Positions 9,443 through 18,762 of a stretch of DNA of 56,405 bases are shown here, piece after piece. This DNA is from Bradyrhizobium centrolobii. Lineage in GTDB: Bacteria; Pseudomonadota; Alphaproteobacteria; Rhizobiales; Xanthobacteraceae. A program made the translations under genes and the position numbers. The notes under the pieces were generated by a model. The model saw only the letters and a list, made by a program, of their open reading frames with translations. It did not search any database and was not told the origin of the DNA. Each line of letters starts with the position of its first letter. The stretch's first letter is position 1. Location of the stretch: the NCBI RefSeq assembly GCF_001641635.1, contig NZ_LUUB01000056.1, positions 8,166 through 64,570 on the forward strand, given 5' to 3'.

Positions 9443-10738
9443 ATGCTCACAAGATCCCTCGCCAGTCGAGATACCGCACGTCCCGCTGAAAGCCTGAAAG
9501 CGCTTGACTGGCTGAATTTCTTCCTTGCTGCTCTCCTGATGGGCTTCGGTCCCTTTGTCGCAGTTAACCTGGCGGAAAACGGATGGGCACCTGAAAGTAT
9601 CGGAACCGTCCTAACCATCAGCGGGCTGGCTGGTCTGATAACCCAGGTCCCGGCCGGTGAGCTGATAGACATCATCGGATCAAAGCGCGCGTTGGTCGCA
9701 GCCGCAACTGTTGCCGTCGCGCTGGCACTGACGATTTTTGGACTGCGGTCGGATTTCGTCTCCGTCGCAGGAGCGGCTATCATACAAGGCGGTGTCGGTA
9801 GCGTACTTGGACCAAGCATCGCCGCCATCAGTCTGGGGTTGGTTGGGCACGAGGCGCTCGCCGAGCGGCTGGGTCGCAATCAACGTTTTGCGTCCATCGG
9901 AGGCCTCTCAGCGGCCGCGATCATGGGTGGCATCGGGGATCTGCTATCCACGCGAGACATATTTCTGGTCGCCGCCGCGTTGGCGATGCCGTTACTATGG
10001 GTACTCCTCCGGATAGACGGCGCCGATATTCACTTCGGCCGGTCCTGTGGCGCTCCCGATCATCATGAGACGAAACCCAACAGGAGCAGCCGTCGGTCCC
10101 TCTTCAAAGACGTCCGCTTTCTTGCCTTTGTAACTTGCCTCTTTCTCTTTCAGCTCGCAAACGCTGCGATCCTTCCGCAGGTGGGTGAACAACTGGCGCG
10201 TTCTGAAGGGCACCAGTCCTCGCTCTCGATATCCGTACTGATCGTCATCCCCCAAATCGCTGTTGCAATGTTGGCGCCTTGGGCAGGACGCATTGCCGCG
10301 ACGTGGGGACGTCGGCCACTCCTGTTGCTTGGACTTGCAGCGGTACCGATACGCTCCGGGCTGTTTGCTTTGACGACTGACCCGATCTTGCTGGTCATCA
10401 TTCAGACGCTGGACGGATTCAGCGGTGCGACGCTGGGTGTGCTGACTGCGCTCATTTTAGCGGATCTCACGAACGGGACCGGCCGGTTTAACCTGGCTCA
10501 AGGCCTCGTGGGAACGTTTTCCGGGGTCGGCGCTTCGCTCAGCACGTTGATAACAGGAGCTGTTACGCAGCGTTTCGGTTATGCGGTTGGCTTCGTGAGC
10601 CTGACAGCCGTGGGGCTCTTGGCCGTTGTCATTGTCTGGGAATTCATGCCCGAGACAAAGCCGACCCCTGTTTCGCGGCCATCTGGTGTCCCTGGCTCCG
10701 ATCAGGAGCAGCTGCAGTCGGGCCGGGTTGGATTTTGA
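9443..10738 (+). CDS. MFS transporter (drug/metabolite exporter type)
   Basis: 431 residues with twelve predicted membrane segments. After segment 2 comes GELIDIIGSKRALVAAAT, the MFS loop motif in a variant form. The central loop around residue 200 is polar (HHETKPNRSSRR). The second half begins FLAFVTCLFLFQLANAAILPQ and includes WAGRIAATWGRRPLLLLGLA, a second loop motif. The layout resembles proton-driven exporters with unknown substrate. It lies 24 bases after the debranching-type gene, suggesting co-transcription, though a functional link is not evident. Confidence 0.85.
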   Translation: MLTRSLASRDTARPAESLKALDWLNFFLAALLMGFGPFVAVNLAENGWAPESIGTVLTISGLAGLITQVPAGELIDIIGSKRALVAAATVAVALALTIFGLRSDFVSVAGAAIIQGGVGSVLGPSIAAISLGLVGHEALAERLGRNQRFASIGGLSAAAIMGGIGDLLSTRDIFLVAAALAMPLLWVLLRIDGADIHFGRSCGAPDHHETKPNRSSRRSLFKDVRFLAFVTCLFLFQLANAAILPQVGEQLARSEGHQSSLSISVLIVIPQIAVAMLAPWAGRIAATWGRRPLLLLGLAAVPIRSGLFALTTDPILLVIIQTLDGFSGATLGVLTALILADLTNGTGRFNLAQGLVGTFSGVGASLSTLITGAVTQRFGYAVGFVSLTAVGLLAVVIVWEFMPETKPTPVSRPSGVPGSDQEQLQSGRVGF

Positions 10739-11155
10739 TTTGCTCGCCCATGCGCAGGTTCGCAGCGGCCATCGGCTCTGTCTCCGCCCATGCCGTCTAC
10801 GCAGCCAACATCGTAAAGACCTGTGAAGAAACGAAAATTGGAAGGAACGTTGGGCGGGCCTGGTGCGCACACCTTGGCGCAGGAACCTGTGTCAGCGCGC
10901 TGGCGGTTCACGGGATCGTCTCACGGCGGCGTGGACGTGGGCCCAAAATCGAGCCCATGCCTCCAATCAGAAGATGGTCAGCTCCCGCCGACGGATGTGA
11001 CGATCGCATGCATCGCGAACTTGCCCAAACATAAGACGCCGCGAGCGCAACAAAAGCGGACAATTCCTTGCATCTGAAGCCTGGACACGAAATGATGAAA
11101 CCAGCCCGCGTGCTCCACGTGCCGAGCGGCAATGATTAGCGCGCCTCGGATACGA
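10739..11155. other. non-coding stretch before IS110 remnant
   Basis: No frame here looks like a real protein. Together with the transposase debris next to it, it is probably degraded mobile or flanking DNA. Confidence 0.4.
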
Positions 11156-11398
11156 GGTGATGCGGCCGAGCCTCTCCTTGCCGCCGGTGCTGTGTTGCTT
11201 GGGCACCAGTCCGATCCAGGCCGCAAGGCTGCGTCCTGATCCGAATGCCTTCCAGTCGCCGATCTCGGCAACCAGCGTGGTAGTGCCGATCGGGCCAATG
11301 CCGGGGATCTCAGCCACCCGCCGGCTCGCCTCACTGGCCCGGTGCAGGACCATGATGTTCTTGTCGATCTCGGTGCCGATCGCACTGTACTGTCGCGC
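11156..11398 (-). pseudogene. IS110-family transposase remnant
   Basis: The minus frame contains RRVAEIPGIGPIGTTTLVAE then GDWKAFGSGRSLAAWIGLVP and KQHSTGGKERLGRIT, the C-terminal (transposase_20, helix-hairpin-helix) block of IS110 transposases. A weaker upstream part (ARQYSAIGTEIDKNIMVLHR) fits the segment just before it. The N-terminal DEDD catalytic half is absent and the usual RGDxYLRxLL continuation is lost. It is therefore an inactive stub. Confidence 0.8.
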
Positions 11399-11692
11399 CA
11401 GCGACGCGCCGGGGCCACTTAGCTGCCGCCGCCAAGACTGCATTTGGCCCATCAGCGAAGTGTCCGCACGCTTCGTCGATGTCGAGACGGTGAGGTATAG
11501 CGGACTGGATTTGCTCACGTCGAGTTCTTCGCATTTTGACCCAAGCCAGACGTCACGCACGCGCGCGAGTTGTCGCGATCGTTGCGGACGTAATCAAGTA
11601 GTTCGTGTGGTCGTTACAAAACTAACCCGAATGGAGTTGGAAATCCGTGCCATCAGGATAGCTTCGACGCACAAAGCAAAATTGGGGATTCT

Positions 11693-12886
11693 ATGCCAAG
11701 CGATGCCCGGATCGATCAGCCCTTGCGCCAGAAATGCGATGCGAAAGAACTCCCCGGCGCCGTTGCGGTTGCCGCGAGCGGAAACGACGTGATCTACCAG
11801 GGCGCATTCGGCAAGCGCGACCTCACCAAGGACGCCCTGATGACGGTCGAAAGCGTGTTCTGGATCGCCTCAATGACAAAAGCGGTGACCACCGCCGGTG
11901 CGATGCAACTGGTCGAACAAGGAAAGCTTGCGCTCGATGAGCCGATCGGCGACGTGCTGCCCGATCTCGCTTCACCGATGGTGCTCGAAGGCTTCAATGA
12001 GCAAGGCGAGCCGCAGCTGCGTCCAGCCAAGCAGCCGATCACGCTACGCCAGCTCATGACCCATACCGCCGGCTTCTGCTATGATATGTGGAGCGGCGAC
12101 ATGGAGCGATATCTGGAGAAGACCGGCATTCCTCGCATGATGACCTGCAAGAACGAGGCGCTGAAAGTCCCGATCATGACGGACCCAGGCACACGCTGGG
12201 AATACGGCCCCAACATCGATTTCGTCGGCAAGGCGATCGAAGCGACGGCCGGCATTCGCCTGGACGCCTACTTGCGTGACAACCTGTTCGCGCCGCTTGG
12301 TATGAGCGACACCGGCTTCAGGATCACCGACGACATGCGCCAGCGCCTGGTCGGCGTGCACGCGCGCGGGCCGGACGGTGCGCTCGCGCCGTTTCCGTTC
12401 GAACTGGAGCAGAATCCGGAATTTCACATGGGCGGCGGCGGGCTCTACGGCACTGCCGGCGACTACATCAAATTCTGCCAGATGATCCTGAACAAGGGCC
12501 GCGGCAATGGCAACCAGGTGCTCAAGCCCGAGACCGTCGCCACGATGGCGCAGAACCATATCGGCGATCTCGTCGTCACCAAGCTGACCACGGCTGCTCC
12601 GCCCACCACCAATGATGTCGATTTCTATCCCGACATGGTGAAGAAATACGGCTTGAGCTTCCTGATCAATACCGCGCAAACTCCGGAAGGCCGGAGCGCC
12701 GGAAGCCTCGCCTGGGCCGGGCTGGCCAACTCCTATTTCTGGATCGATCCTGCGCGCGACGTTGCCGGTGTGATCCTGATGCAGTTGTTTCCGTTCGCCG
12801 ACCAGAAATGCCTGGAAGCTTTTGCTGGTTTCGAGCGCAGCGTCTATGACAGCCTTGATGCTCCCGGCGGCAAGAAAGCGGCGTGA
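11693..12886 (+). CDS. serine hydrolase, class C beta-lactamase / esterase EstB-like
   Basis: 397 residues. The active-site motif S-M-T-K is at residues 60-63 (FWIASMTKAVTT), and the Tyr of the second motif is at about 171 (EYGPNIDF), matching the Y-x-x-N layout of family VIII esterases rather than the Y-A-N of true AmpC. A glycine-rich strand HMGGGGLYGTAGDY at about 246-259 replaces the KTG motif. No signal peptide is visible, so a cytosolic esterase is more likely than a periplasmic beta-lactamase. It stands alone on plus; a hypothetical-protein remnant runs convergently after its stop. Confidence 0.88.
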   Translation: MPSDARIDQPLRQKCDAKELPGAVAVAASGNDVIYQGAFGKRDLTKDALMTVESVFWIASMTKAVTTAGAMQLVEQGKLALDEPIGDVLPDLASPMVLEGFNEQGEPQLRPAKQPITLRQLMTHTAGFCYDMWSGDMERYLEKTGIPRMMTCKNEALKVPIMTDPGTRWEYGPNIDFVGKAIEATAGIRLDAYLRDNLFAPLGMSDTGFRITDDMRQRLVGVHARGPDGALAPFPFELEQNPEFHMGGGGLYGTAGDYIKFCQMILNKGRGNGNQVLKPETVATMAQNHIGDLVVTKLTTAAPPTTNDVDFYPDMVKKYGLSFLINTAQTPEGRSAGSLAWAGLANSYFWIDPARDVAGVILMQLFPFADQKCLEAFAGFERSVYDSLDAPGGKKAA

Positions 12887-12908
12887 ATTGAGGCAATCTC
12901 AGGCGTCT

Positions 12909-13307
12909 TTCGGGATCTATGCCAAAGAATTCGGCGAAGGCTTCGAGCGCGCCGGTCAACGGTGCTATACCCGGCAGCGGCTCGATTCCATCCTCAGGGA
13001 TCAGTTCGTCCTGCACCGCCGTCAACCAGAGGAGATAGAACGGTCTGAGGTCTCCCGACAGCACATCTGTTCGCAACGGCGCGAGCGCCGCGATCCGACC
13101 GGAACCGTCATCCCAATCGTCATCGGCCCCCTCTTCATCTCGTCGAATATCAACAATCAAATTGTCGCCAGAGGCCCACACCTCGACCCAATCGTACTGA
13201 TAGCCAGCAAAAATGTAGCGTATCGCCTCCGCCGACTGCGCCTTCGGTGAGCCTCGCAAATGGTGTGTTATCCGTCGCAAGGAAGCAACGGCACGAAAGT
13301 AAGTCAT
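12909..13307 (-). pseudogene. remnant of conserved hypothetical protein
   Basis: The frame reads VEVWASGDNLIVDIRRDEEG, then DDDWDDGSGRIAALAPLRTD and VLSGDLRPFYLLWLTAVQDE, ending near LEAFAEFFGIDPE. This resembles the C-terminal half of a widespread uncharacterised bacterial protein (pattern: W-x-DGxGWLASL-xPLR-DLAxGDLRALYLGWL). The N-terminal half is missing, and after about residue 133 the frame reads on through the 3' end of the serine hydrolase gene without a normal stop. Its ATG overlaps the sensor-kinase stop as ATGA. Function unknown; probably not a working gene. Confidence 0.5.
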
Positions 13308-15508
13308 CCGTCGCGCAGGATCGACCGCAAACGCGCCGCCAATTCTGACATACGGAATGGTTTGTCGATGAGGGGAAATTCGCCCGCCGCTTTATGTCGT
13401 TCCAACACGTCTCCCGCGTAGCCCGAGGCAAGCAGGACCCTGATTCCTTTGTTCAATCGTCTCGCTTCTCGCGCAATCTCAATGCCGTTGACCCCGTTTG
13501 GCAATGCGATGTCACTGAGCAAAAGATCAAATCCTTCGGTCTGAAGCATCCGAAGTGCTTCTGTACCGCTCCGGGCGCAGCGAACCTGATAGCCCGACTG
13601 GGTCAGCATCGTCGACGTGATGTCCAGAAGATCGTCGTTATCCTCGACAACCAGAATACGCTCTGAGCCCACCGGCATGGCTTGGGGTCTGACGTCTTCC
13701 ATCTCCGCGTCAGGCTTTTGCGTGGCTTTCGGCAAATAGAGAGCGACAGCGGTTCCCTTTCCGAGTGTGCTTTCGATGGCAACGTGCCCCCCGGACTGGC
13801 GAACGAAGCCGTAGACCATGCTAAGACCGAGCCCCGTACCTTTGCCAACCTCCTTCGTTGTGAAGAAGGGCTCAAACACCCGGTCCAGCACCTCGGGGGA
13901 TATTCCAACACCAGTGTCTCGCACAGACAGCCTGACGTACGATCCTGGCAAGCATCCCGCGACGACTCCTTCGTTCACGACGATGTTCGCCATCTCGATC
14001 TCAAGCACGCCGCCATCCGGCATGGCGTCGCGCGCGTTCAGGGCGAGATTAAGGAGCGCGGTCTGCAGCAGCGCCGGGTCGACGTGGCAGAGCCACAATC
14101 CGTCATCACCCTGCACCTTAATTCGGCATGCCTCTCCGACGGCGTTACGAATGAGCCCCTGGAACTCAGAAACAAGCTGGGTTGCGTCGACGGGTTTTGG
14201 ATTCAGTACCTGCCGTCGCGAGAAGGCGAGAAGCTGCGCTGTCAGCTTTGCCCCCCGATCAACAGCACGTCGTGCAGCCGCAGCGAAGTGCCGGGCTTTG
14301 CCAATGTCGTCGCCGGCCTCGATAAGTTCGAGGTTAGCGGAGACCACCGTGAGCAGGTTGTTGAAGTCGTGCGCAACGCCACCGGTGAGCTGGCCGACGC
14401 TCTCTATCTTCTGGCTCTGATAAAACTGCTCCCTTGCTTCGGACAATTCGTGCTCTCGGTGCTTCAGCGCATCGGCCATGGCGTTGAATGCGCTGGCGAC
14501 TCGAGCGAGTTCCGAGTTACCTCGGATGTCCACCCGTCGGCCGAAATCGCCGAGCCGCCATCGGTTTGCAGCGTCGACCAATTGCGCAAACGGGCGCTGA
14601 ATGAACCGCTGGGCGCCCCACACCGTTAGGATCAGAACGATCAGGGCGCTCATCGCAATGAACAATACGTCGCGCTGCGTGCGATGTTCGATCTTGGTGA
14701 AGCTCTGCGTCTTGCCGAGGCCGAAGCTGACAAGAAGATCTTCCCCCACAGCGGAGAAGCCGACAATTCTTTCCACACCATCGATGTTGACCATGTCCGC
14801 GACGGTCCCGTTGTCGAGCATCGGATCTTTGCCTGCGGGTAGCTTCTTGCCAACAAACAGGTCGTTGTCAGGATGGCGAGCGAGACAGATGCCGTTGCGG
14901 TCCGTGATCGCGAGCGCGGCTCCCTGCGGAACGCCCTTCTTCGCGATGTCGTCAGCGAGCCAATCGAGGCTGAGAGATGCTATGACGACGCCGCCCATGT
15001 GGTCTTCGTCGTCGTAGAATGGCAGCGCAAACTGAAGGACGTTGCGACCGGTGTTTCGGCCGATCGCGAACTCTCCAACCGTGAATTTTCCGGTCCTCAC
15101 GGCGTTCGCGAAGTAGGCACGTCCAGTGGCGGAAGCTAGCTTATGCACTATGGGAGCCACCTTATGCTCCGTGAATGAGGAGCAGAAGGCACTGGCATTC
15201 AGGTCGACCACGATAAAGGAGATGAACTCCGGATATCGTCGCTTGATTCGGGAAAGGTAGGTATTGCACCCTTGAACGTCCTTGGCTTTTATCGCCGGGA
15301 CTTCCGAAAGCGCAATCAAAGCCTGACGAACTCCCTGGACGATCTGCTGCAGCTCAGCGGCGGCGAGCTTGGCGAGACCGAGTGCTTCGTCCTCTACTTC
15401 AACTTCGCGTGTACGACGCAGGTCGATCTCGTTGTACGCCTGTATCGCGATTGCCGGTAGCATGGCCGCAGCCACCAGCAGCAATAGGCGTGATAACAGG
15501 CTACTCAT
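13304..15508 (-). CDS. hybrid sensor histidine kinase with dCache-like sensor and receiver
   Basis: About 734 residues from the ATG at 15508, which has AAAGG 5 bases upstream; an in-frame start 18 bases earlier is possible. Order: membrane segment (SRLLLLVAAAMLPAIAIQA), periplasmic double-Cache-like sensor to about residue 280, second membrane segment (VLFIAMSALIVLILTVWGA), HAMP domain (WRLGDFGRRVDIRGNSELAR), HisKA with GGVAHDFNNLLTVVSANLEL, HATPase with NLALNARDAMPDGG (N box) and DTGVGI / GKGTGLGLSMVYGF (G boxes), then a receiver domain with acidic VVEDNDDL, phospho-acceptor Asp in LLLSDIALP and Lys in LIDKPF. It is a membrane sensor passing phosphate to its own receiver. No partner regulator lies beside it; the signal is unknown. 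Confidence 0.92.
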   Translation of the reverse strand: MSSLLSRLLLLVAAAMLPAIAIQAYNEIDLRRTREVEVEDEALGLAKLAAAELQQIVQGVRQALIALSEVPAIKAKDVQGCNTYLSRIKRRYPEFISFIVVDLNASAFCSSFTEHKVAPIVHKLASATGRAYFANAVRTGKFTVGEFAIGRNTGRNVLQFALPFYDDEDHMGGVVIASLSLDWLADDIAKKGVPQGAALAITDRNGICLARHPDNDLFVGKKLPAGKDPMLDNGTVADMVNIDGVERIVGFSAVGEDLLVSFGLGKTQSFTKIEHRTQRDVLFIAMSALIVLILTVWGAQRFIQRPFAQLVDAANRWRLGDFGRRVDIRGNSELARVASAFNAMADALKHREHELSEAREQFYQSQKIESVGQLTGGVAHDFNNLLTVVSANLELIEAGDDIGKARHFAAAARRAVDRGAKLTAQLLAFSRRQVLNPKPVDATQLVSEFQGLIRNAVGEACRIKVQGDDGLWLCHVDPALLQTALLNLALNARDAMPDGGVLEIEMANIVVNEGVVAGCLPGSYVRLSVRDTGVGISPEVLDRVFEPFFTTKEVGKGTGLGLSMVYGFVRQSGGHVAIESTLGKGTAVALYLPKATQKPDAEMEDVRPQAMPVGSERILVVEDNDDLLDITSTMLTQSGYQVRCARSGTEALRMLQTEGFDLLLSDIALPNGVNGIEIAREARRLNKGIRVLLASGYAGDVLERHKAAGEFPLIDKPFRMSELAARLRSILRDG

Positions 15509-16729
15509 TTCGACCTTTTCCCACACACGCTCGGTGCATCAGACCAACCGTGCCTAGTCGAACTGCAAGCGCGCTTGCATGAAGCGTTCCCCGAACTGTG
15601 GCCTGAAATGACGCCATTGAGCCCTGACGGTATGCCGGGCCTTCATCGACCGGCTTCTCGCGGGGAGGCGAGGCTGAGGCGGCCCCCATGACCGTGACGA
15701 AAGGCTATATTATGAATGTGGAGGCAAACAATTGGCATTCAGGCAGAGACTCCCACTGTCTCGGCAACCATTAAGCTCTACGGCCGAATGCGGCGTCCTC
15801 GGACTGGGCTCTCCACATCGCTGGAGCTTCAATGGTCGTCGGCCAGCACTGTAGATCCACGCTTCCGCGTGAGAAATGGAATGCAGAGCTGTCGATCGAG
15901 CTTTGCGCTTGGCACGTTAAGGCGCCGATAGGATAATTGTCGCTGAACATGTTGCCCCGCCACTGTCTTCTACGGTGCATTAGACCGGCCGCGTTGCCGA
16001 CTTGTTTCAGTTCGTCGGCAAACGATTGCGACCGTAGCCGAGTGGCTGCATTGGCGAAGAGAACGATTGCAGTAACGAGGACAGGTACACTCTTCCCCTT
16101 GTCTTCGGCGAGGCAGTCACTAATGCAATTCTCGACACCCACATTCACGCTGCTCACCGGGCCGCCGCCGCATAAGGCGGGCATTGAAGGTCCCTTCCGG
16201 GGAACCCTACTCACTTCCGCCGGTTTTCAATTGTGCGCGCTCGCTGGAAGCAGGATTGCGGCTATGTCCCGAGCAGAAGAACGCGCCCCTGCAATTCTGC
16301 GGGAGTATCGCGAAGCTGAGGCGGAACTGATCGGCGAAGCCGATGAAGCGCTCTGAGGGCTCATTGAGGCAGAAGGCGCGTAGCCTTGGCATCGGTCTAG
16401 GCCACCAGCGCTAGGCCAAAGCTGCCCGCTCCTCGAGTACCAGTTATTGAGGAAAAGGCCCCGGTCGCAGAATGCGCCGGGGTCTTTCAAGGTCATCAGG
16501 CTCGGGTACGTCCGCCGTGCCTTCCGATCTTGCCGTCGATTACCGCATCCGATCTGGTGTAGAACGTGGCATGACTGCGGCATTGGTATGATCGCATTCG
16601 GCTCGAAAGCCCTTGGTCGCGAATTCGCCCTTGCGCCAGTCTGCGCGCCGACGGCGCTTGGCCGCTAACGCGTTCTGCGCGCCACGGAACTTAGGCTGAT
16701 CGTAATATGGTCGCGGGGGAGGGACGACC
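15509..16729. other. 1.2-kb stretch without a recognisable gene
   Basis: Frames of up to about 147 codons occur on both strands but none has a family motif, a good ribosome site or consistent third-position GC. With the DctP stub just beyond, this is probably decayed coding DNA. Confidence 0.4.
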
Positions 16730-16870
16730 CGCGCCACATTCTCGCTTTACGCCGAGGAAGCGGAGAAGAACCCCGAATTCCGCAAGATTTACAGCGAATG
16801 GCTCAAGTTTCGCGAGGACATCGTGACCTGCTTCAGGTGGCGGAGGCCAGCTTCGAGTCCAATCTTACAG
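16730..16870 (+). pseudogene. TRAP transporter substrate-binding protein (DctP) C-terminal remnant
   Basis: The frame from 16742 reads SLYAEEAEKNPEFRKIYSEW then LKFREDI, matching the last helix of DctP-type proteins (typical YEEEAKKNPxFKxIYxSWxxFR). A frame change near 16835 then restores QVAEASFESN, the family ending WFRVAEASFDN. Everything upstream of this last segment is gone. From here to about 17185 nothing else is recognisable. Confidence 0.6.
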
Positions 16871-17185
16871 TCTGTACAAGACATAGCGCCCCCTGCTACG
16901 CCCTGCTCACGAGGGGAGCTATCATCGTCAATCCCGCACGATGCCCTGCCCTTGCGGCGCGCCCCACTCTCTAGCTGCCACCGTTCTGAACTATAGGTGC
17001 CGGCAAGAGTCTTGCAGCTGGGGATGCGAGAAGCCCAACCGACGGACGGACGTGTCAGCCCAACACCCTGGCTAGGGCGTGAATCCATAAAAGCGAATGA
17101 CCAAGCTGGGTGGAAAGCAGAATGTCCGGCTTCCTGACAACTCGGCAGAACAGCTGACAAAAAATCTGATTGGCAGTGTCGGCCC

Positions 17186-17503
17186 TCACGAGGTCCCTGC
17201 AAGAGCAATCAAGGCGACAAAGACACTAAGTGGCACAACATGCGAAAAGTCGCGGTGACGTAGAACGGTCAAAACCGCAGCCGCAACGATTACCGCCCCA
17301 AGCGCCAAGCCAACAATGCGACTGACAGGAAGCGCAATCAGAACGGCGCTCACTATCTCCAGTCCACCGGTCAAAATGCTCCACCACCGCGGGTAACCCC
17401 AACGAACGAAATCGCTTTGCGTCCCGGGCGTGCCGATCGCGTTGAAGAGGCCTGCGCCGAAGAAGCCGGCAACGAGTAGCCAGATTGAAAGAGCATGCAC
17501 CAT
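17186..17503 (-). CDS. DoxX-like small membrane protein
   Basis: About 105 residues from the ATG at 17503; a TTG 15 bases upstream is also in frame. Four membrane segments are seen: LSIWLLVAGFFGAGLFNAIG, WWSILTGGLEIVSAVLIALP, VGLALGAVIVAAAVLTVL and VPLSVFVALIALAG. Pattern and size fit DoxX-like quinol-oxidase-subunit-related proteins of unknown role. The start lies one base after the stop of the DUF4267 gene, so the pair should be co-translated and share regulation by the divergent TetR protein. Confidence 0.7.
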   Translation of the reverse strand: MVHALSIWLLVAGFFGAGLFNAIGTPGTQSDFVRWGYPRWWSILTGGLEIVSAVLIALPVSRIVGLALGAVIVAAAVLTVLRHRDFSHVVPLSVFVALIALAGTS

Positions 17504-17504
17504 C

Positions 17505-17885
17505 TCAGGGTACACCAATCATCAGAGGCATGGCCGCCAACAGCATAAGCACCGCCGTGAGACCGTGAATGCCGAAGGCGCTTTTGGTGGATCCTTTCGC
17601 TGCAAGAATGACAAGCATGTCGCCCACGGGGATGATCGCTTCCACAAGCAGAACCATGCCGACCCCGCCGGGCGCGTCCCACATCATGAACGCCAGTACA
17701 TTCAACCCCAATACAATGTCTCGCACCCCCTTGAGGCGGAGCCACGAAGCGATGTTGGTGTCGTTGCCAGGAAGCGGCAGGCCGAAGCTGCGCGTCGCGG
17801 TCAACGGGCTCGCAACGTATTGGGTGCCGATCGCGATGATCGCGAGAGACAGGAGCAGTGCCAGTCCGAGCGCAAGCCAGCGCAT
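17505..17885 (-). CDS. DUF4267 family membrane protein
   Basis: About 126 residues with four membrane segments. After the first (WLALGLALLLSLAIIAIGTQ) comes FGLPLPGNDTNIASWLRLKGVRDI, the conserved core I associate with DUF4267 (GxP-x-ARGxRDxxLG). The rest is two helical hairpins ending MPLMIGVP. Function unknown. The ATG at 17885 is preferred; a GTG directly before it could also start. First gene of a two-gene unit with the DoxX-like protein, divergent from a TetR regulator, with two palindromes in between. Confidence 0.7.
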   Translation of the reverse strand: MRWLALGLALLLSLAIIAIGTQYVASPLTATRSFGLPLPGNDTNIASWLRLKGVRDIVLGLNVLAFMMWDAPGGVGMVLLVEAIIPVGDMLVILAAKGSTKSAFGIHGLTAVLMLLAAMPLMIGVP

Positions 17886-17912
17886 CACATTGTCCCATTC
17901 CAGTCATACAAG

Positions 17913-17935
17913 ATAATCTAGCATTGCTAGATAAT
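17913..17935. promoter_or_regulatory. palindromic operator candidate 1
   Basis: A 23-base near-perfect palindrome: ATAATCTAGCA (17913-17923), centre T, TGCTAGATAAT (17925-17935); the arms differ at one position. It lies between the divergent tetR and DUF4267 starts, 27 bases upstream of the latter. Size and symmetry fit a TetR dimer site. Inference from position and symmetry. Confidence 0.6.
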
Positions 17936-17938
17936 TTA

Positions 17939-17953
17939 TATAGCGACGCTAGA
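17939..17953. promoter_or_regulatory. palindromic operator candidate 2
   Basis: TAGCG-A-CGCTA (17941-17951) is a perfect palindrome flanked by T and A, sharing the CTAG-CG type half-site core GCTAGA with operator 1. Centres of the two sites are about 22 bases apart, roughly two helical turns, so two dimers could bind the same face. Confidence 0.5.
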
Positions 17954-18014
17954 TTGTCAAGCGTCGGTGTGATACTGAGATGTATGGGCCGTCCAGGTCT
18001 GGGAGATCGAGGAT

Positions 18015-18605
18015 TTGGGTGCCGCCGAGCGGAAAGGCAGGGAACGGGCTGAGCGCGAACACCGCATCATCGCGGCAGCGCGCGCGATCGCAGAGCGCGA
18101 AGGATGGGATGCCGTTACAATCCGCCGCCTGGCCGATGAGATCGAATATAGTCAGCCCGTCCTCTATTCGCATTTCGAAAACAAGGATGCGATAGTTGCA
18201 GCAGTTGCAGTTGAGGGTTTTCGGGAAATGGCAGTAGCTCTTCGGAAAGCGGCAAGCGGATCGACCGGGCGAAACGCCCTCAAGAATGTCGCCATAGCCT
18301 ATCTCGCCTTTGCGCTACGTCGTCCTGCACTCTACGACGCCATGTTTGTCCTTCCGACGGGTTTGCGGTTCGCCGAAGCTGGAACCAGACCGGAACTACG
18401 GGCCGGTTTCGAAGCACTTGCGGCAGCCGTCACGCCGTTTTGCGCCGATGTAGCTGTCGTGACCGAGACTTTTTGGGCAGCCCTTCATGGGCTCGCTGCG
18501 CTCGAACGTTCAGGCCGAATTAGGCCCAGTGCGCGTGGCGAACGCATCGCGCTTGTTGTTCGGGCGATCGTAGCTTCCGGTAACAACTCGCCTACTCGCC
18601 GCTGA
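18015..18605 (+). CDS. TetR/AcrR family regulator
   Basis: 196 residues from a TTG start; there is no ATG in frame before the DNA-binding domain and an in-frame TGA lies at 17976. Residues about 15-60 form the TetR helix-turn-helix (IIAAARAIAEREGWDAVTIRRLADEIEYSQPVLYSHFENKDAI). The C-terminal part with ALKNVAIAYLAFALRRPALYDAMF is of the WHG type (TetR_C_33). It is divergent from the DUF4267/DoxX pair across a 129-base gap containing two palindromes, so it very likely represses that pair and itself. The ligand is unknown. Confidence 0.88.
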   Translation: MGAAERKGRERAEREHRIIAAARAIAEREGWDAVTIRRLADEIEYSQPVLYSHFENKDAIVAAVAVEGFREMAVALRKAASGSTGRNALKNVAIAYLAFALRRPALYDAMFVLPTGLRFAEAGTRPELRAGFEALAAAVTPFCADVAVVTETFWAALHGLAALERSGRIRPSARGERIALVVRAIVASGNNSPTRR

Positions 18606-18762
18606 TTCCATTTCAGTTGAATGACTGCTTTGGCGCATCGTCCGATACACCCTTGAGGTCTGACATGGGTGGCCCAGGCTGAGGTGCTGCATATCGCCGA
18701 ACGAGCAGCTTGAAACTTGGGCCACTTTCGGAGAGACGGGGCGAGGAAAAGGAGCCGCGGAG

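Noticed and set aside
11693..12886. True class C beta-lactamase (resistance gene)
   Set aside because: No signal peptide, Y-x-x-N and GGG motifs instead of YAN and KTG; better fits a family VIII esterase.
13682..14629. 315-codon plus-strand open frame
   Set aside because: Antisense to the sensor kinase, which has full domain structure.
15771..16214. 147-codon minus frame
   Set aside because: Motif-free, no ribosome site; composition not protein-like.
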